Below are positions 27,585 through 37,744 of a stretch of 44,728 bases of DNA, piece by piece. Under the pieces are notes generated by a model. It ran no database searches. It was not told the DNA's origin and was given only the letters and a program-made list of their open reading frames with translations. The first letter of the stretch is position 1. Every line of letters starts with the position of its first letter. Source of the stretch: Pseudomonas brassicae (lineage in GTDB: Bacteria > Pseudomonadota > Gammaproteobacteria > Pseudomonadales > Pseudomonadaceae); contig NZ_JAAHBU010000051.1 in NCBI RefSeq assembly GCF_010671725.1, forward strand, positions 1-44,728. Direction: 5' to 3'. The position numbers and the translations under genes are program-made.

Positions 27585-28892
27585 TTACCAGCAGATTCCT
27601 TCGCGGGTGGCGTCGCTGGCGTGTGGCATGAAGCCGACCAGGTCGACGACCTGCTTGTCGTCATTGCCCTGCAGGGCCTGGGCGAAACGCGGGTCGTTGT
27701 TGCCCAGCACGATGATCTCGGCGCCGTTGATGACCTGGTCGAGGTCGTTGCACAGCAGTGACGAGACGTGCGGGATCTTTGACTCGATGTACTCGCGGTT
27801 GGCGCCAAACACCCGGGCGTACTCCACGTTGGCATCGAAGATGCGCAGCTCGAAGCCCTTGCCGATGAGCATCTCGGCCAGTTCCACCAGCGGGCTTTCG
27901 CGCAGATCGTCGCTGCCGGCCTTGAAACTCAGGCCCAGCAGGCCGATGCGGCGCTTGTTGAAACCGCTCACCAGGTCAAAGGCGTTCTGCACCTGGCTGC
28001 GGTTGCTGGCCATGATCGAGGCCAGCAGCGGGTGCTCGACCTCCAGCTGGCTGGCGCGGTAGGTGAGGGCGCGTACGTCCTTGGGCAGGCACGAGCCACC
28101 AAAGGCAAAGCCTGGGCGCAGGTAGTAGCGCGACAGGTTGAGCTTGTGATCCTGGCAGACCACGTCCATCACCTCGCGCCCGTCTACCCCGGACGCCTTG
28201 GCGATATTGCCGATCTCGTTGGCAAAGCTGACCTTGGTGGCATGCCAGATGTTGCAGGTGTACTTGATCATCTCTGCCACTTCGATCGACTTGCGGATCA
28301 CCGGTGCATCCAGGCCCTCGTAGAGTGATTGCAGAAGATCCCCCGACAGGCTGTCGAGTTCGCCGATCACGGTCATGGCCGGGCAGTCGTAATCTTTGAT
28401 GGCGGTACTTTCGCGCAGAAACTCCGGGTTGACCGCGACACCGAAATCGACGCCGGCCTTTTTCCCCGAGGCTTTCTCCAGCAGCGGGATCACCACGTTG
28501 TTCACGGTACCGGGCAGCACCGTGCTGCGCACCACCACGGTGTGCCGGCTGGCCTTGTCGCGCAGGGCGAGGCCGATCTGACGGCATACGGCTTCCATGT
28601 ACACCAGGTCGAGGTCACCATTTTTCTTGCTGGGGGTGCCGACACACAGCAGTGACAGCTCGGTGTCCATCACGGCGCGTTGCACATCGGTGGTGCCGAA
28701 CAGGTGGCCCTGGGTTATGGCGTCCTGCAGCAACTGTTCGAGGCCAGGTTCGACAATCGGCGATTTGCCCTGGTTGATCATGTCTATCTTGGCCGGCGAA
28801 ATGTCGACACCAATGACGCGATGCCCTCGTGCCGACAGGCACCCGGCACACACTGCCCCCACGTACCCAAGCCCGAAAATACTGATGTTCAT
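27585..28892 (-). CDS. algD: GDP-mannose 6-dehydrogenase
   Basis: A 435-residue cytoplasmic enzyme oxidising GDP-mannose to GDP-mannuronate with two NAD. The Rossmann motif GLGYVG is at 7-12, the family segment NPEFLRES at 155-162, and the catalytic Cys is C268 in GGSCLPKD, the same position as in P. aeruginosa AlgD. It is the first gene of the operon. ATG 28892 has AAGGGA 5-10 nt upstream. The preceding AT-rich region is the operon's likely control point. No algA (mannose-6-phosphate isomerase/GDP-mannose pyrophosphorylase) occurs in the operon, so GDP-mannose must come from another locus. A 156-bp gap to alg8 shows nothing clear. Confidence 0.96.
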   Translation of the reverse strand: MNISIFGLGYVGAVCAGCLSARGHRVIGVDISPAKIDMINQGKSPIVEPGLEQLLQDAITQGHLFGTTDVQRAVMDTELSLLCVGTPSKKNGDLDLVYMEAVCRQIGLALRDKASRHTVVVRSTVLPGTVNNVVIPLLEKASGKKAGVDFGVAVNPEFLRESTAIKDYDCPAMTVIGELDSLSGDLLQSLYEGLDAPVIRKSIEVAEMIKYTCNIWHATKVSFANEIGNIAKASGVDGREVMDVVCQDHKLNLSRYYLRPGFAFGGSCLPKDVRALTYRASQLEVEHPLLASIMASNRSQVQNAFDLVSGFNKRRIGLLGLSFKAGSDDLRESPLVELAEMLIGKGFELRIFDANVEYARVFGANREYIESKIPHVSSLLCNDLDQVINGAEIIVLGNNDPRFAQALQGNDDKQVVDLVGFMPHASDATREGICW

Positions 28893-28910
28893 AGAGATCC
28901 CTTTTGCACT

Positions 28911-28926
28911 GTTCGCCTGGGCGAAC
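28911..28926 (-). promoter_or_regulatory. Hairpin in algD leader
   Basis: Perfect 7-bp arms GTTCGCC / GGCGAAC with a 2-nt spacer, ending about 19 nt before the algD start codon, next to the ribosome site. On mRNA it could affect translation or bind a regulator. Role inferred. Confidence 0.4.
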
Positions 28927-29019
28927 CCTTGTGTAGTTGATAAATGTTCAGGCGGCAGGCGCAAACTGAAACGCGGCGAACGTTGCTGTTCGTCGGCGGC
29001 TTATCTCTCTTTTTTTCAT

Positions 29020-29047
29020 CCTATAGGACTTATTTTTCGCTCGGCAA
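29020..29047 (-). promoter_or_regulatory. Possible sigma-70 type promoter for algD
   Basis: On the minus strand, TTGCCG (29047-29042) and TATAGG (29025-29020) are separated by 16 nt. This would place the transcript start near 29013, with a leader of about 120 nt. The -10 lies in a perfect 10-bp palindrome TCCTATAGGA (29019-29028), which might also be an operator. The match is weak and unproven. Confidence 0.3.
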
Positions 29048-29073
29048 CCGTTGCTTCTGAATTAACTTGAAAA

Positions 29074-29119
29074 ACATAAAAATTGTTTTATGTAAGTTTA
29101 AAAATTGTTTAAAAACAAT
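29074..29119. promoter_or_regulatory. Two spaced palindromes, candidate operators
   Basis: Site 1 at 29074-29093 has perfect arms ACATAAAA/TTTTATGT with ATTG between. Site 2 at 29104-29119 has perfect arms ATTGTTT/AAACAAT with AA between. Their centres lie 28 bp apart. They sit just upstream of the putative algD promoter, in reach of the divergent XRE regulator gene. Candidate binding sites for that regulator or another repressor; inferred only. Confidence 0.4.
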
Positions 29120-29341
29120 GACTTAAAGTTTATGAAAGTTGGGCGTCAAAAAATTGATATCTGTATTTTGTGAGTTTTAATGGCGCCAAAAAACGGCGAT
29201 CAATTGTCTTTTTATTGTTTTCAAATAGTGGCTTATTGCCTTCAATTTGTGTGCTTAAACCTTTCCGCGTGGCGTTCGTTCTTGTTCAGGGGCGCTGCGC
29301 AACGGTGCGTGGCCTGCAATTGTCGAGGGTGGGTCATTCAA

Positions 29342-29725
29342 ATGGACGGTATGGGTTCGCGTCTGCGCGAAGAACGGGAGCGGCTTGGGTTGACTCAGCG
29401 GGCGTTCGGCGACATCGGTGGTGTGGAGGCCAACGCGCAGGGCAAGTATGAAAGCGGCGAGCGCACGCCCAAGGCCGACTACCTGGCGGCGGTGGCAGCG
29501 TGCGGGGTGGATGCCCTGTATGTACTGCGCGGGGTGGGCACGCCCTGCGCAGCGGCTGGCCTGAGCGCCGCCGAACAGCGGCTGCTCAGTGGTTTCAGGC
29601 ACCTCTCGTCGGCCGACCAGCAGGCAATCGAGCAGGTGGTGCGCAGCCTCGCCGGTGACGCTGCGGCCAAAGCGCGCGGCGCGCAGGGGCAGGCCGTGTC
29701 GCCAGCGCTGCGGGCTGAAAATTGA
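29342..29725 (+). CDS. XRE-family transcriptional regulator
   Basis: A 127-residue protein with a single helix-turn-helix at about residues 4-60 (GSRLREERERLGLTQRAFGD ... YESGERTPKADYLAAVAACG). The rest is a short helical tail (LSAAEQRLLSGFRHLSSADQQAIEQV). The layout resembles phage-type Cro/CI regulators common next to gacA in the P. putida group. ATG 29342 is chosen because the helix-turn-helix family starts here and GAGG lies about 13 nt upstream; the frame open from 29180 gives an unlikely Cys-rich tail. Divergent from the polysaccharide operon, it is a candidate local regulator, but this is not shown. Confidence 0.82.
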   Translation: MDGMGSRLREERERLGLTQRAFGDIGGVEANAQGKYESGERTPKADYLAAVAACGVDALYVLRGVGTPCAAAGLSAAEQRLLSGFRHLSSADQQAIEQVVRSLAGDAAAKARGAQGQAVSPALRAEN

Positions 29726-29817
29726 CGTCATTGAGACGGCGTTTACCGTTAGGTGCCAAGGCAATTTTTTGCTAAGGTGGCCGGATCCAATTTCACACCG
29801 TAACGCGAGGTGGTTGC

Positions 29818-30459
29818 TTGATTAGGGTGCTGGTGGTCGATGACCACGATCTGGTGCGTACGGGCATTACCCGCATGCTGGCCGATATCGACGGCCTGCA
29901 AGTGGTGGGAGAAGCCGATTCCGGCGAAGCGGCACTCAAGTCGACCCGCGACCTCAAGCCCGACGTGGTCCTGATGGACGTCAAGATGCCTGGCATCGGC
30001 GGCCTGGAGGCAACCCGCAAGCTGTTGCGCAGCCATCCCGATATCAAGGTGGTGGCGGTGACCGTGTGTGAAGAAGACCCGTTCCCTACCCGGCTGTTGC
30101 AGGCCGGTGCGGCGGGCTACCTGACCAAGGGCGCAGGCCTTGGCGAAATGGTCCAGGCCATTCGCCTGGTATTTGCCGGCCAGCGCTACATCAGCCCGCA
30201 GATTGCCCAGCAGCTGGCGCTCAAGTCGTTCGAGCCACAGAACGCGTCACCGTTCGACAGCCTGTCGGAGCGCGAGATCCAGATCGCCCTGATGATCGTG
30301 GGTTGCCAGAAGGTGCAGATCATTTCCGACAAGCTGTGCTTGTCGCCGAAGACCGTTAATACGTACCGTTACCGCATCTTCGAGAAACTTTCCGTTACCA
30401 GCGATGTGGAGCTCACCTTGCTGGCCGTGCGCCACGGTATGGTCGACGCCAACCTCTGA
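29818..30459 (+). CDS. gacA: Response regulator GacA
   Basis: A 213-residue two-component response regulator. The receiver domain is at 1-120 with acidic pocket D8-D9 and phosphoacceptor D54 (VLMDVKMPG). The LuxR-type helix-turn-helix is at about 148-205 (LSEREIQIALMIVG ... LSPKTVNTYRYRIFEKL). It uses TTG as start codon, as is typical for Pseudomonas gacA. GacA activates small RNAs of the Rsm system and so indirectly controls exoproducts, biofilm and often type VI secretion, both relevant to loci in this window. uvrC begins 2 nt after its stop, the conserved gacA-uvrC arrangement. Confidence 0.97.
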   Translation: MIRVLVVDDHDLVRTGITRMLADIDGLQVVGEADSGEAALKSTRDLKPDVVLMDVKMPGIGGLEATRKLLRSHPDIKVVAVTVCEEDPFPTRLLQAGAAGYLTKGAGLGEMVQAIRLVFAGQRYISPQIAQQLALKSFEPQNASPFDSLSEREIQIALMIVGCQKVQIISDKLCLSPKTVNTYRYRIFEKLSVTSDVELTLLAVRHGMVDANL

Positions 30460-30461
30460 TC

Positions 30462-32284
<1,823 letters not shown>

Positions 32285-32316
32285 AATGCCCGCTCACCTC
32301 GCAGCCAGTTGTGCCG

Positions 32317-32877
32317 ATGAATATCCCTAATCTGCTTACCGTATTACGTGTTCTGCTCATTCCGATCTTCATACTGTTGTTCTATGTGCCGTATCACTGG
32401 AGCTACATAGCCGCCAGCAGTGTGTTTGCCGTTGCCGCCGCCACCGACTGGCTGGACGGTTACCTTGCTCGGCGCTGGCAGCAGAGTACGCCGTTTGGCG
32501 CGTTCCTCGACCCGGTCGCGGACAAATTGATGGTGGCCGTGGCGTTGGTGCTGCTGGTGCAGGTGCATGCCAACCTGTGGCTGACATTGCCGGCAGCGGT
32601 GATCATCGGTCGTGAGATCGTGGTGTCGGCGTTGCGCGAGTGGATGGCCGAGATGGGCGCGCGTGCGCATGTGGCGGTGTCCAACCTGGGCAAGTGGAAG
32701 ACCGCAGCGCAGATGCTGGCGCTGGTGATCCTGCTGGGCAACCCGCCGGTGTGGGGCTTGTGGGTCGGTTTGGGTTACGCGCTGTTGCTGGTGGCTGCCG
32801 GGTTGACCTTGTGGTCGATGGTGCACTACCTGAGGGCTGCCTGGCCGCACCTGCGTGAAGGTTCTGAAATAAAATAA
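32317..32877 (+). CDS. pgsA: CDP-diacylglycerol-glycerol-3-phosphate phosphatidyltransferase
   Basis: A 186-residue inner-membrane enzyme making phosphatidylglycerol phosphate. The CDP-alcohol phosphatidyltransferase motif D-G-x2-A-R-x8-G-x3-D-x3-D is complete, starting [10 protein letters not shown] and ending [10 protein letters not shown]. Four to six hydrophobic segments follow. Start ATG 32317 ([11 protein letters not shown]) is preferred over the in-frame GTG at 32311. It is in the conserved gacA-uvrC-pgsA order and likely cotranscribed with uvrC (32-bp gap). Confidence 0.96.
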   Translation: MNIPNLLTVLRVLLIPIFILLFYVPYHWSYIAASSVFAVAAATDWLDGYLARRWQQSTPFGAFLDPVADKLMVAVALVLLVQVHANLWLTLPAAVIIGREIVVSALREWMAEMGARAHVAVSNLGKWKTAAQMLALVILLGNPPVWGLWVGLGYALLLVAAGLTLWSMVHYLRAAWPHLREGSEIK

Positions 32878-32896
32878 ACTTTTTTGAATCAAGGGG

Positions 32897-32924
32897 TTGA
32901 CGGGGTTTTTTAATTCGCTAGAAT
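32897..32924 (+). promoter_or_regulatory. Promoter of tRNA-Gly
   Basis: TTGACG (32897-32902) and TAGAAT (32919-32924) with a 16-nt spacer, 18 nt before the tRNA. A near-consensus sigma-70 promoter directly after pgsA, so the tRNA has its own promoter. Confidence 0.75.
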
Positions 32925-32942
32925 GGCACCCATCAACACGAC

Positions 32943-33018
<76 letters not shown>

Positions 33019-33061
33019 AATTTGGAGCTGCAGATCGAAAGATCTGTAATTCGTCAGAGAG

Positions 33062-33088
33062 AAGGGCCCCTTTAAGGGGCCCTTTTTT
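33062..33088 (+). terminator. Rho-independent terminator after tRNA-Gly
   Basis: Perfect 9-bp stem AAGGGCCCC/GGGGCCCTT with loop TTTAA, followed by a T-run to 33088. It ends the tRNA transcript and may also shield the convergent DUF4198 gene. Confidence 0.9.
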
Positions 33089-33135
33089 CGTTGCGGCGAC
33101 AACCTCCCACGGGGGGCCATGTCCTGGTCGCCCCC

Positions 33136-33855
33136 TTAATGCTGGTGGGCTTGGCCGACAAAGCTCAATGAGGTGAAGAGGTTCCTCTGCGAAACTGCAG
33201 CACCTGTCACGGGTACATCGGCCTGTGCTGCGATGATGTTCAGCCCGGCGTTGCGCACGACCACATTCGCGCGCCCACGTGCGTCAGTCTTGACGCTCTG
33301 TGCGTCGGGTAAGCCGCGGTAGTCATCAAAAAGCGCAACATCGGCGGCGGGTTTTCCATCGATGATGACCTCTACCGGCAGAAGGTTGCCAACTCCTACC
33401 TCGGTCGGATCCTTCAAAGGGCGGATGAGCATTGCCAGCTTGAGACGCTCGGGTACATGGGCATGCGGTTTCAGGATAGCCAGGCTGTACTTGTAGCTAT
33501 GGCTGGAGCTGACCGCGCCAGGCACTTCAGCCATTGGCGCATTGACATACGTACCGGCTGTATCCTGGCTCCATATCCCGTTGTCGAACGCCACTGTCAC
33601 CACGGCAGGCGCTGCACTCGGTTGCAACCGAGCGTGGTCATCGAGCCGCTTTACCGTGACCGGCACCGCCCCCCCTTTTTGATCGTAGGCCCACACGCCT
33701 TTGATCTTGTCGGGTGCGTAGCCCTCATCCTCGGCGCCATGCCCGTATACAACCTCAAGATGGCCGTAGCGTTGCTCTGTCCAGATTCCATGAGCGCTGG
33801 CGGATTGAACCGTCAGCGCACTGATTGCTGCTGCTAGCGAGAGTGCGAGTTTCAT
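33136..33855 (-). CDS. Periplasmic DUF4198 protein
   Basis: A 239-residue secreted protein: signal peptide (LAAAISALTVQSASA) followed directly by HGIW, a mature N-terminus starting with His. Several His residues follow (YGHLEVVYGHG, PHAHVPE), plus a C-terminal GQAHQH. The fold is Ig-like/DUF4198, a family often found with metal-uptake receptors. The mature N-terminal His and the Zur-like box upstream suggest a role in zinc or other metal binding. That function is inferred; the family is not well characterised. It is divergent from an MFS gene. Confidence 0.8.
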   Translation of the reverse strand: MKLALSLAAAISALTVQSASAHGIWTEQRYGHLEVVYGHGAEDEGYAPDKIKGVWAYDQKGGAVPVTVKRLDDHARLQPSAAPAVVTVAFDNGIWSQDTAGTYVNAPMAEVPGAVSSSHSYKYSLAILKPHAHVPERLKLAMLIRPLKDPTEVGVGNLLPVEVIIDGKPAADVALFDDYRGLPDAQSVKTDARGRANVVVRNAGLNIIAAQADVPVTGAAVSQRNLFTSLSFVGQAHQH

Positions 33856-33910
33856 CGGTATTCCTGACGTGACAAGAGGCTATGCCTGGCTGATTGCGCA
33901 GGCTGTATTT

Positions 33911-33925
33911 TGTTAGGTTATAACA
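33911..33925. promoter_or_regulatory. Zur-like operator upstream of DUF4198 gene
   Basis: TGTTAGGTTATAACA, followed by TTT, matches the gammaproteobacterial Zur box (TGTTATA-N-TATAACA) at 13 of 15 positions. It lies 56 bp before the DUF4198 start, in an AT-rich patch. The consensus is recalled from the E. coli/Pseudomonas literature; binding is inferred. Confidence 0.5.
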
Positions 33926-34056
33926 TTTTTTTTGGAGCGGCAGCACGCAGAACGTTGCGTCCCACGCATCACTGCGTTGCCGTCACGCTGCATTCTCCCA
34001 GGCAAGGATCACGCATAGCCTTGACGAACTTATCTCCAGGCGAACGAGGTTTCACC

Positions 34057-35264
34057 ATGCCGACCGACAACGTTGCACCGCCAATCACTACAACTGCACA
34101 GGGCAAGCAGCCCGCGGTCCTCTCTGGTGCGCTGGTGGCCTTGCTGGCTTTCTGCTGTGGCGCGGTGGTCGCCAACCTCTACTACGCTCAGCCGATCATC
34201 GAGCTGATCGCCCCGCACATCGGCCTGTCGAGCGCCCATGCCAGCCTTATCGTCGCGCTGACCCAACTCGGCTATGCGGCCGGCCTGCTGTTACTGGTGC
34301 CTCTGGCCGACCTCATGGAAAACCGCCGACTTGTGGTGTGCTTCACCCTCGCGGCAAGCGTGTGCCTGCTTGCGGCGGGCTTCGCCCAGTCGCCATCGCT
34401 GTTCCTGACGCTGTCACTGCTCATCGGCCTGACGTGTGTGGCGGTGCAGATCCTCGTACCACTGGCAGCACACATGGCGCCTGAAGCAAGCCGAGGACGG
34501 GTGGTCGGCAATGTCATGAGCGGCCTGCTGCTGGGTATTCTGCTGTCGCGCCCGCTTTCTAGCCTGCTGGCCCAGGCGTTCGGCTGGCGCGGCGTGTTCT
34601 TCAGTGCCGCAGGCCTGATGGCGATAATCGCCTGCGTCATGGCCGTTGCCCTGCCACGCCGCATGCCGACCCATCAGTCCTCCTATGGCGCGCTGATCCG
34701 TTCGGTGTTCAGCCTGATGCGACGTCACCCGAGCCTGCGTGAGCGCTCCTTGTTTCAAGGCTTGCTGTTCGCCAGCTTCAGCCTGTTCTGGACGATTGCG
34801 CCCATCGAGCTGATTCGCCAGCGCGGTTTCAGCCAGACACAGGTCGCCCTGTTTGCTCTGGTCGGCGCCGTGGGTGCGCTAGCGGCGCCGATTGCCGGCC
34901 GGCTGGCCGACGCCGGGCATGGCCAGCGCGGTACGCTGGTGGCGTTGCTGCTGGCGCCTGCATCCCTGCTGATAGGTGCGCTGCCAGGCAGGGGCTACCT
35001 GGGGCTGGTGGTGTGCGCGGTGCTGCTGGACTTTGCCGTGCAGCTCAACATGGTGCTCGGCCAGCGCGAGGTCTATGCCATCGATGCGCACAGCCGGGCG
35101 CGCCTGAACGCCGTGTACATGACCAGCATTTTTATCGGCGGGGCGCTGGGCTCGCTGGTGGCCAGCCCGCTGTATGAGCAGTTGGGCTGGAGCCTGTCGG
35201 CGCCTCGATGGTATCGGTTCCCGGCCTGGCGCTGGTGCTGTTTGTGGTCCGCCGCTATCGCTAG
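34057..35264 (+). CDS. MFS transporter, drug/sugar efflux type (frameshifted at end)
   Basis: A 402-residue major-facilitator protein if repaired, with about 12 membrane helices. It starts MPTDNVAPP (GAGG about 8 nt before ATG 34057). The segment GAVVANLYYAQPIIELIAPHIG near the N-terminus marks the family often annotated as an arabinose/aminosugar or drug exporter. The loop between helices 2 and 3 reads PLADLMENRR. The final helix is out of frame: after YEQLGWSL the second frame gives VGASMVSVPGLALVLFVVRRYR, ending at 35264. One missing G at about 35195 explains it. Substrate unknown. The LysR gene 79 bp downstream on the same strand may regulate it. Confidence 0.86.
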
Positions 35265-35343
35265 GCCTGAGTAGCCAGACCTGCAAGACAGCGGGTTTGC
35301 CCTCAGGCATAGTGGCCGGATTGATTAAGCCTGGAGTCGGCCC

Positions 35344-36245
35344 GTGGACAAGTTGCTGGCGCTGCAGATGTTTGTCGAGACCGTGCGCTGTGGCGGCTAT
35401 TCAGCGGCAGCGCGCAAGCTTGGCCTGTCCACCTCGTCGGTGACGCGGCAGGTGGCGGGGCTGGAAAGCGAGCTGGGCGCCAGCCTGCTCAATCGCACCA
35501 CGCGCAACATCAGTGTCACGCTCGCCGGGCAAGGTTACTTCGACAGGGCCGTGGCCATTATCGAGGCCATCGACGCCGCGGATGCCAGCGTTGCCGACCG
35601 TGGCGCCGAGGCGCACGGGCATCTGCGTGTCAGCGTGCCGGTGGAGTTCGGCCGACGCATCATGCCCCGCACCTGGGGCGATTGCTTGCACGTCATCCGG
35701 GCCTGCAGATCAGCCTGACGTTGAGCGACCGGGTCAGTGACTTGATCAGCGAGCGCATCGATGTCTCTGTGCGTCTCGGCTCTTCAGTGGTCAGCGATGA
35801 CATCGTCGTCAGGCGGGTCGGTGGTTTTCAGCGGTGGCTGGTCGCCAGTCCCGAGTACCTGGCACGCGCCGGTACACCAGGGCGCCCGAGTGATCTGCGG
35901 GCGCATGAGTGCCTGCGGTTCGAGTATGACGCGGTGGGCCAGCACTGGACGTTTCGCCATGCTGAGCAGACCCAGCGCGTGGATGTGCAAGGGCGGCTGC
36001 AGAGCAACAACGCCGACATCCTGCGCGAGGCGGCGCTGGCTGGCGGCGGTGTGGCGCTACTGGCCGACTGGTTGGTACGCGAGGATGTGGAGCAGGGCGC
36101 GCTGACCCGCATGCTGGCGCCGTATGAGATCAATCCCGGCACCGCCAGCAGCTGTATCAACGCGCTGTACCTGCCCAACCATCGCGGCTCCAGCCGCATC
36201 AACGTGTTCATCGCGTTGCTTGAGGACATTCTCGCCCCGTCATAG
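35344..36245 (+). CDS. LysR-family regulator (frameshifted)
   Basis: A 300-residue LysR-type regulator if repaired. The N-terminal winged helix-turn-helix is at about 3-62 (LLALQMFVETVRCGGYSAAA ... LLNRTTRNISVT). The effector domain starts at about 92 (GHLRVSVPVEFGRRI). The frame breaks at about 35664: ATCATGCCCCGCACCTG should be ATCATGGCCCCGCACCTG (I-M-A-P-H-L), after which LGRLLARHPGLQISLTLSDRV continues normally. It starts with GTG at 35344. It likely controls the MFS gene just upstream. The 3' end overlaps the convergent transporter gene by 6 bp. Confidence 0.86.
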
Positions 36246-37493
36246 GTGAAGGCACCACAACGCTCCAATCAACGCGGGTGGCATGACCAGTATTCCAAGG
36301 CGCAGAAAGTCCAGGGCCGCGACGTGTTCGCCTTCACGGCGAATGGCAACCAGCCAGAGCAACGTGGCCAGGGAGCCGGTAATCGACAGGTTGGGCCCCA
36401 GGTCGACGCCAATCATCAGCGCCGCCGTGGTGCGCGCCGGCAACTCGACAATGTGCCCGACGGAGCCTGCGATCAGGCCGGTCGGCAGATTGTTCATCAG
36501 GTTGCCGGCGATGGCCGCGACGATGCCTGCGCTCCAGCTCGCCTGGACTTCGGAGCTACGTACCAGCGTGGCCAGGCCATGCGCAAGGTGGTCGATCACC
36601 CCTGTCTGTGCCACCGCTTCGACCAGCACGAACAGCCCGGCCACCAGCGGCAGCACCCCCCAGGCCACGCCCTTGAGCACCGGCATCGGACTGCGTCGCT
36701 GGCGCAGATGGATCAACCCGGCGGTGGCAATACCGGCGCAGAAGGTGGGCAGGCCCAATGGCCTGTCCAGGGCAGACGTGGCCAGTAACAAGGCGCCGGT
36801 CAGCACGATGCCCAGTGCGCACAGGCGTGCCCCGGGCTGCAACGGTTGTACCGCGATGACCGTCGTCAGCGGCTGGCGCAGCTGCTTGCGCTGTGCCAGG
36901 CGCAGTACCAGGTAGGTCAGGCCGATGGCCGCCACTGATGGCAAGGTGAATTGTCGCAGCCACTCCAGTAACGGCGGCATCTGGCTGCCGAACACCACCA
37001 GGTTGGCCGGGTTGGAAATGGGCAGCACAAAACTTGCCGCATTGGCGATGAAGGCACAGATGAACAGGTAAGGCAGTGGCTCAGCCTTGGCTGCCTTGCA
37101 CGCGGCGTACACTGCCGGGGTCAGCACCACGGCGGTGGCATCGTTGGACAGGAACACCGTGACCAGTGTCCCCACCAAAAAAACCAGGTCGAACAAGCGC
37201 TGGCCCGAGCCCCGCGCGTGTTGCACCGCATACATGGCCAGCCAGTCGAACAGCCCTTGCTGGCGTGCCAGTTCGGCCAGCACCATCATGCCGATCAGAA
37301 ACAGGTACACATCGCCGCCCTTGGCGATGGCGGCCAGTGCAGTGTGCAGGGGCATGAGGCCGAGCACCGTCAGCAGTACTGCTGCGCAGACCGCCCAGAC
37401 ATATTCCGGTACCCGCCAGGGGCGCAGGATGACTCCGGCGGTTGCGACGGCGGCAATGCCCCAGATCAGCGAGGGTGAATCAAATGCAGGCAT
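36240..37493 (-). CDS. ArsB/SLC13-like membrane transporter
   Basis: A polytopic inner-membrane protein of about 417 residues in the ion-transporter superfamily that includes ArsB arsenite pumps and SLC13/anion symporters. Repeated hallmarks are FLSNDATAVVLTPAVYAACK and, in the second half, GNLMNNLPTGLIAGS, together with FVLPISNPANLVVFG. ArsB is the closest resemblance I recognise, but no arsR, arsC or arsH lies nearby, so arsenite export is not supported by context. The start is uncertain: ATG 37493 or 37502, neither with a strong ribosome site. Confidence 0.8.
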   Translation of the reverse strand: MPAFDSPSLIWGIAAVATAGVILRPWRVPEYVWAVCAAVLLTVLGLMPLHTALAAIAKGGDVYLFLIGMMVLAELARQQGLFDWLAMYAVQHARGSGQRLFDLVFLVGTLVTVFLSNDATAVVLTPAVYAACKAAKAEPLPYLFICAFIANAASFVLPISNPANLVVFGSQMPPLLEWLRQFTLPSVAAIGLTYLVLRLAQRKQLRQPLTTVIAVQPLQPGARLCALGIVLTGALLLATSALDRPLGLPTFCAGIATAGLIHLRQRRSPMPVLKGVAWGVLPLVAGLFVLVEAVAQTGVIDHLAHGLATLVRSSEVQASWSAGIVAAIAGNLMNNLPTGLIAGSVGHIVELPARTTAALMIGVDLGPNLSITGSLATLLWLVAIRREGEHVAALDFLRLGILVMPPALIGALWCLHL

Positions 37494-37564
37494 GCAAGGC
37501 ATCCATGGGGGCGGTGTCGAAAAGCGCTCAGGTCAAACCCTGGGGCTCGATGCCTGGCATTCAA

Positions 37565-37700
37565 TCAATCACGCGGCCACTGCTCAAGCAGAATCGAGAC
37601 GAATTTCTCTGCTGCTGGCGACAGCGAAGCGCCGAGGAAATCCCGCTGACCCCCAGCGCCTCAAGCGTGCACCCGATTGCAGGGGCTGCCACGGATTTCG
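37565..37700 (-). pseudogene. Remnant of a LysR-type regulator C-terminus
   Basis: One minus-strand frame ends GQRDFLGASLSPAAEKFVSI followed by LLEQWPRD and a stop (37565-37567), a typical LysR C-terminus. A little upstream in another frame is IRGSPCNR, also LysR-like. No N-terminal domain is present and stops interrupt the frame, so this is a decayed fragment. It abuts the truncated PAAR gene. The call rests on recognising a short motif only. Confidence 0.4.
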
Positions 37701-37744
37701 GGCGCTAGTGCATGCTGTGTGCGCGGAGTCTGATTTGACAGGCG

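Larger units (their letters stand above)
28893..29341. other. AT-rich divergent control region between algD and XRE gene
   Basis: A 449-bp gap with no convincing gene. The part from about 29000 to 29270 is strikingly AT-rich against a GC-rich genome, with A/T tracts and short palindromes. Such DNA in pseudomonads is a usual target of the H-NS-like MvaT/TurA proteins, so silencing of the operon is plausible. I looked for an AlgU (GAACTT/TCTGA) promoter and an RpoN promoter on the algD strand and found none with correct spacing. An open frame upstream of the XRE gene (from 29180) looks like chance. Confidence 0.75.

Noticed and set aside
26550..27761. 403-codon plus-strand frame opposite alg8/algD
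   Set aside because: Antisense shadow of alg8 and the algD 3' end; no domain recognised.
29180..29341. N-terminal extension of the XRE gene
   Set aside because: Would add about 54 Cys/aromatic-rich residues from AT-rich DNA; the helix-turn-helix family starts at 29342 with a ribosome site upstream.
28893..29341. AlgU (sigma-22) or RpoN promoter for algD
   Set aside because: No GAACTT-N16/17-TCTGA-like or TGGC-N8-TGC-like element with correct spacing was found on the minus strand.
36240..37493. Arsenic-resistance locus
   Set aside because: Only an ArsB-like transporter is present; no arsR, arsC or arsH, and the superfamily has many substrates.
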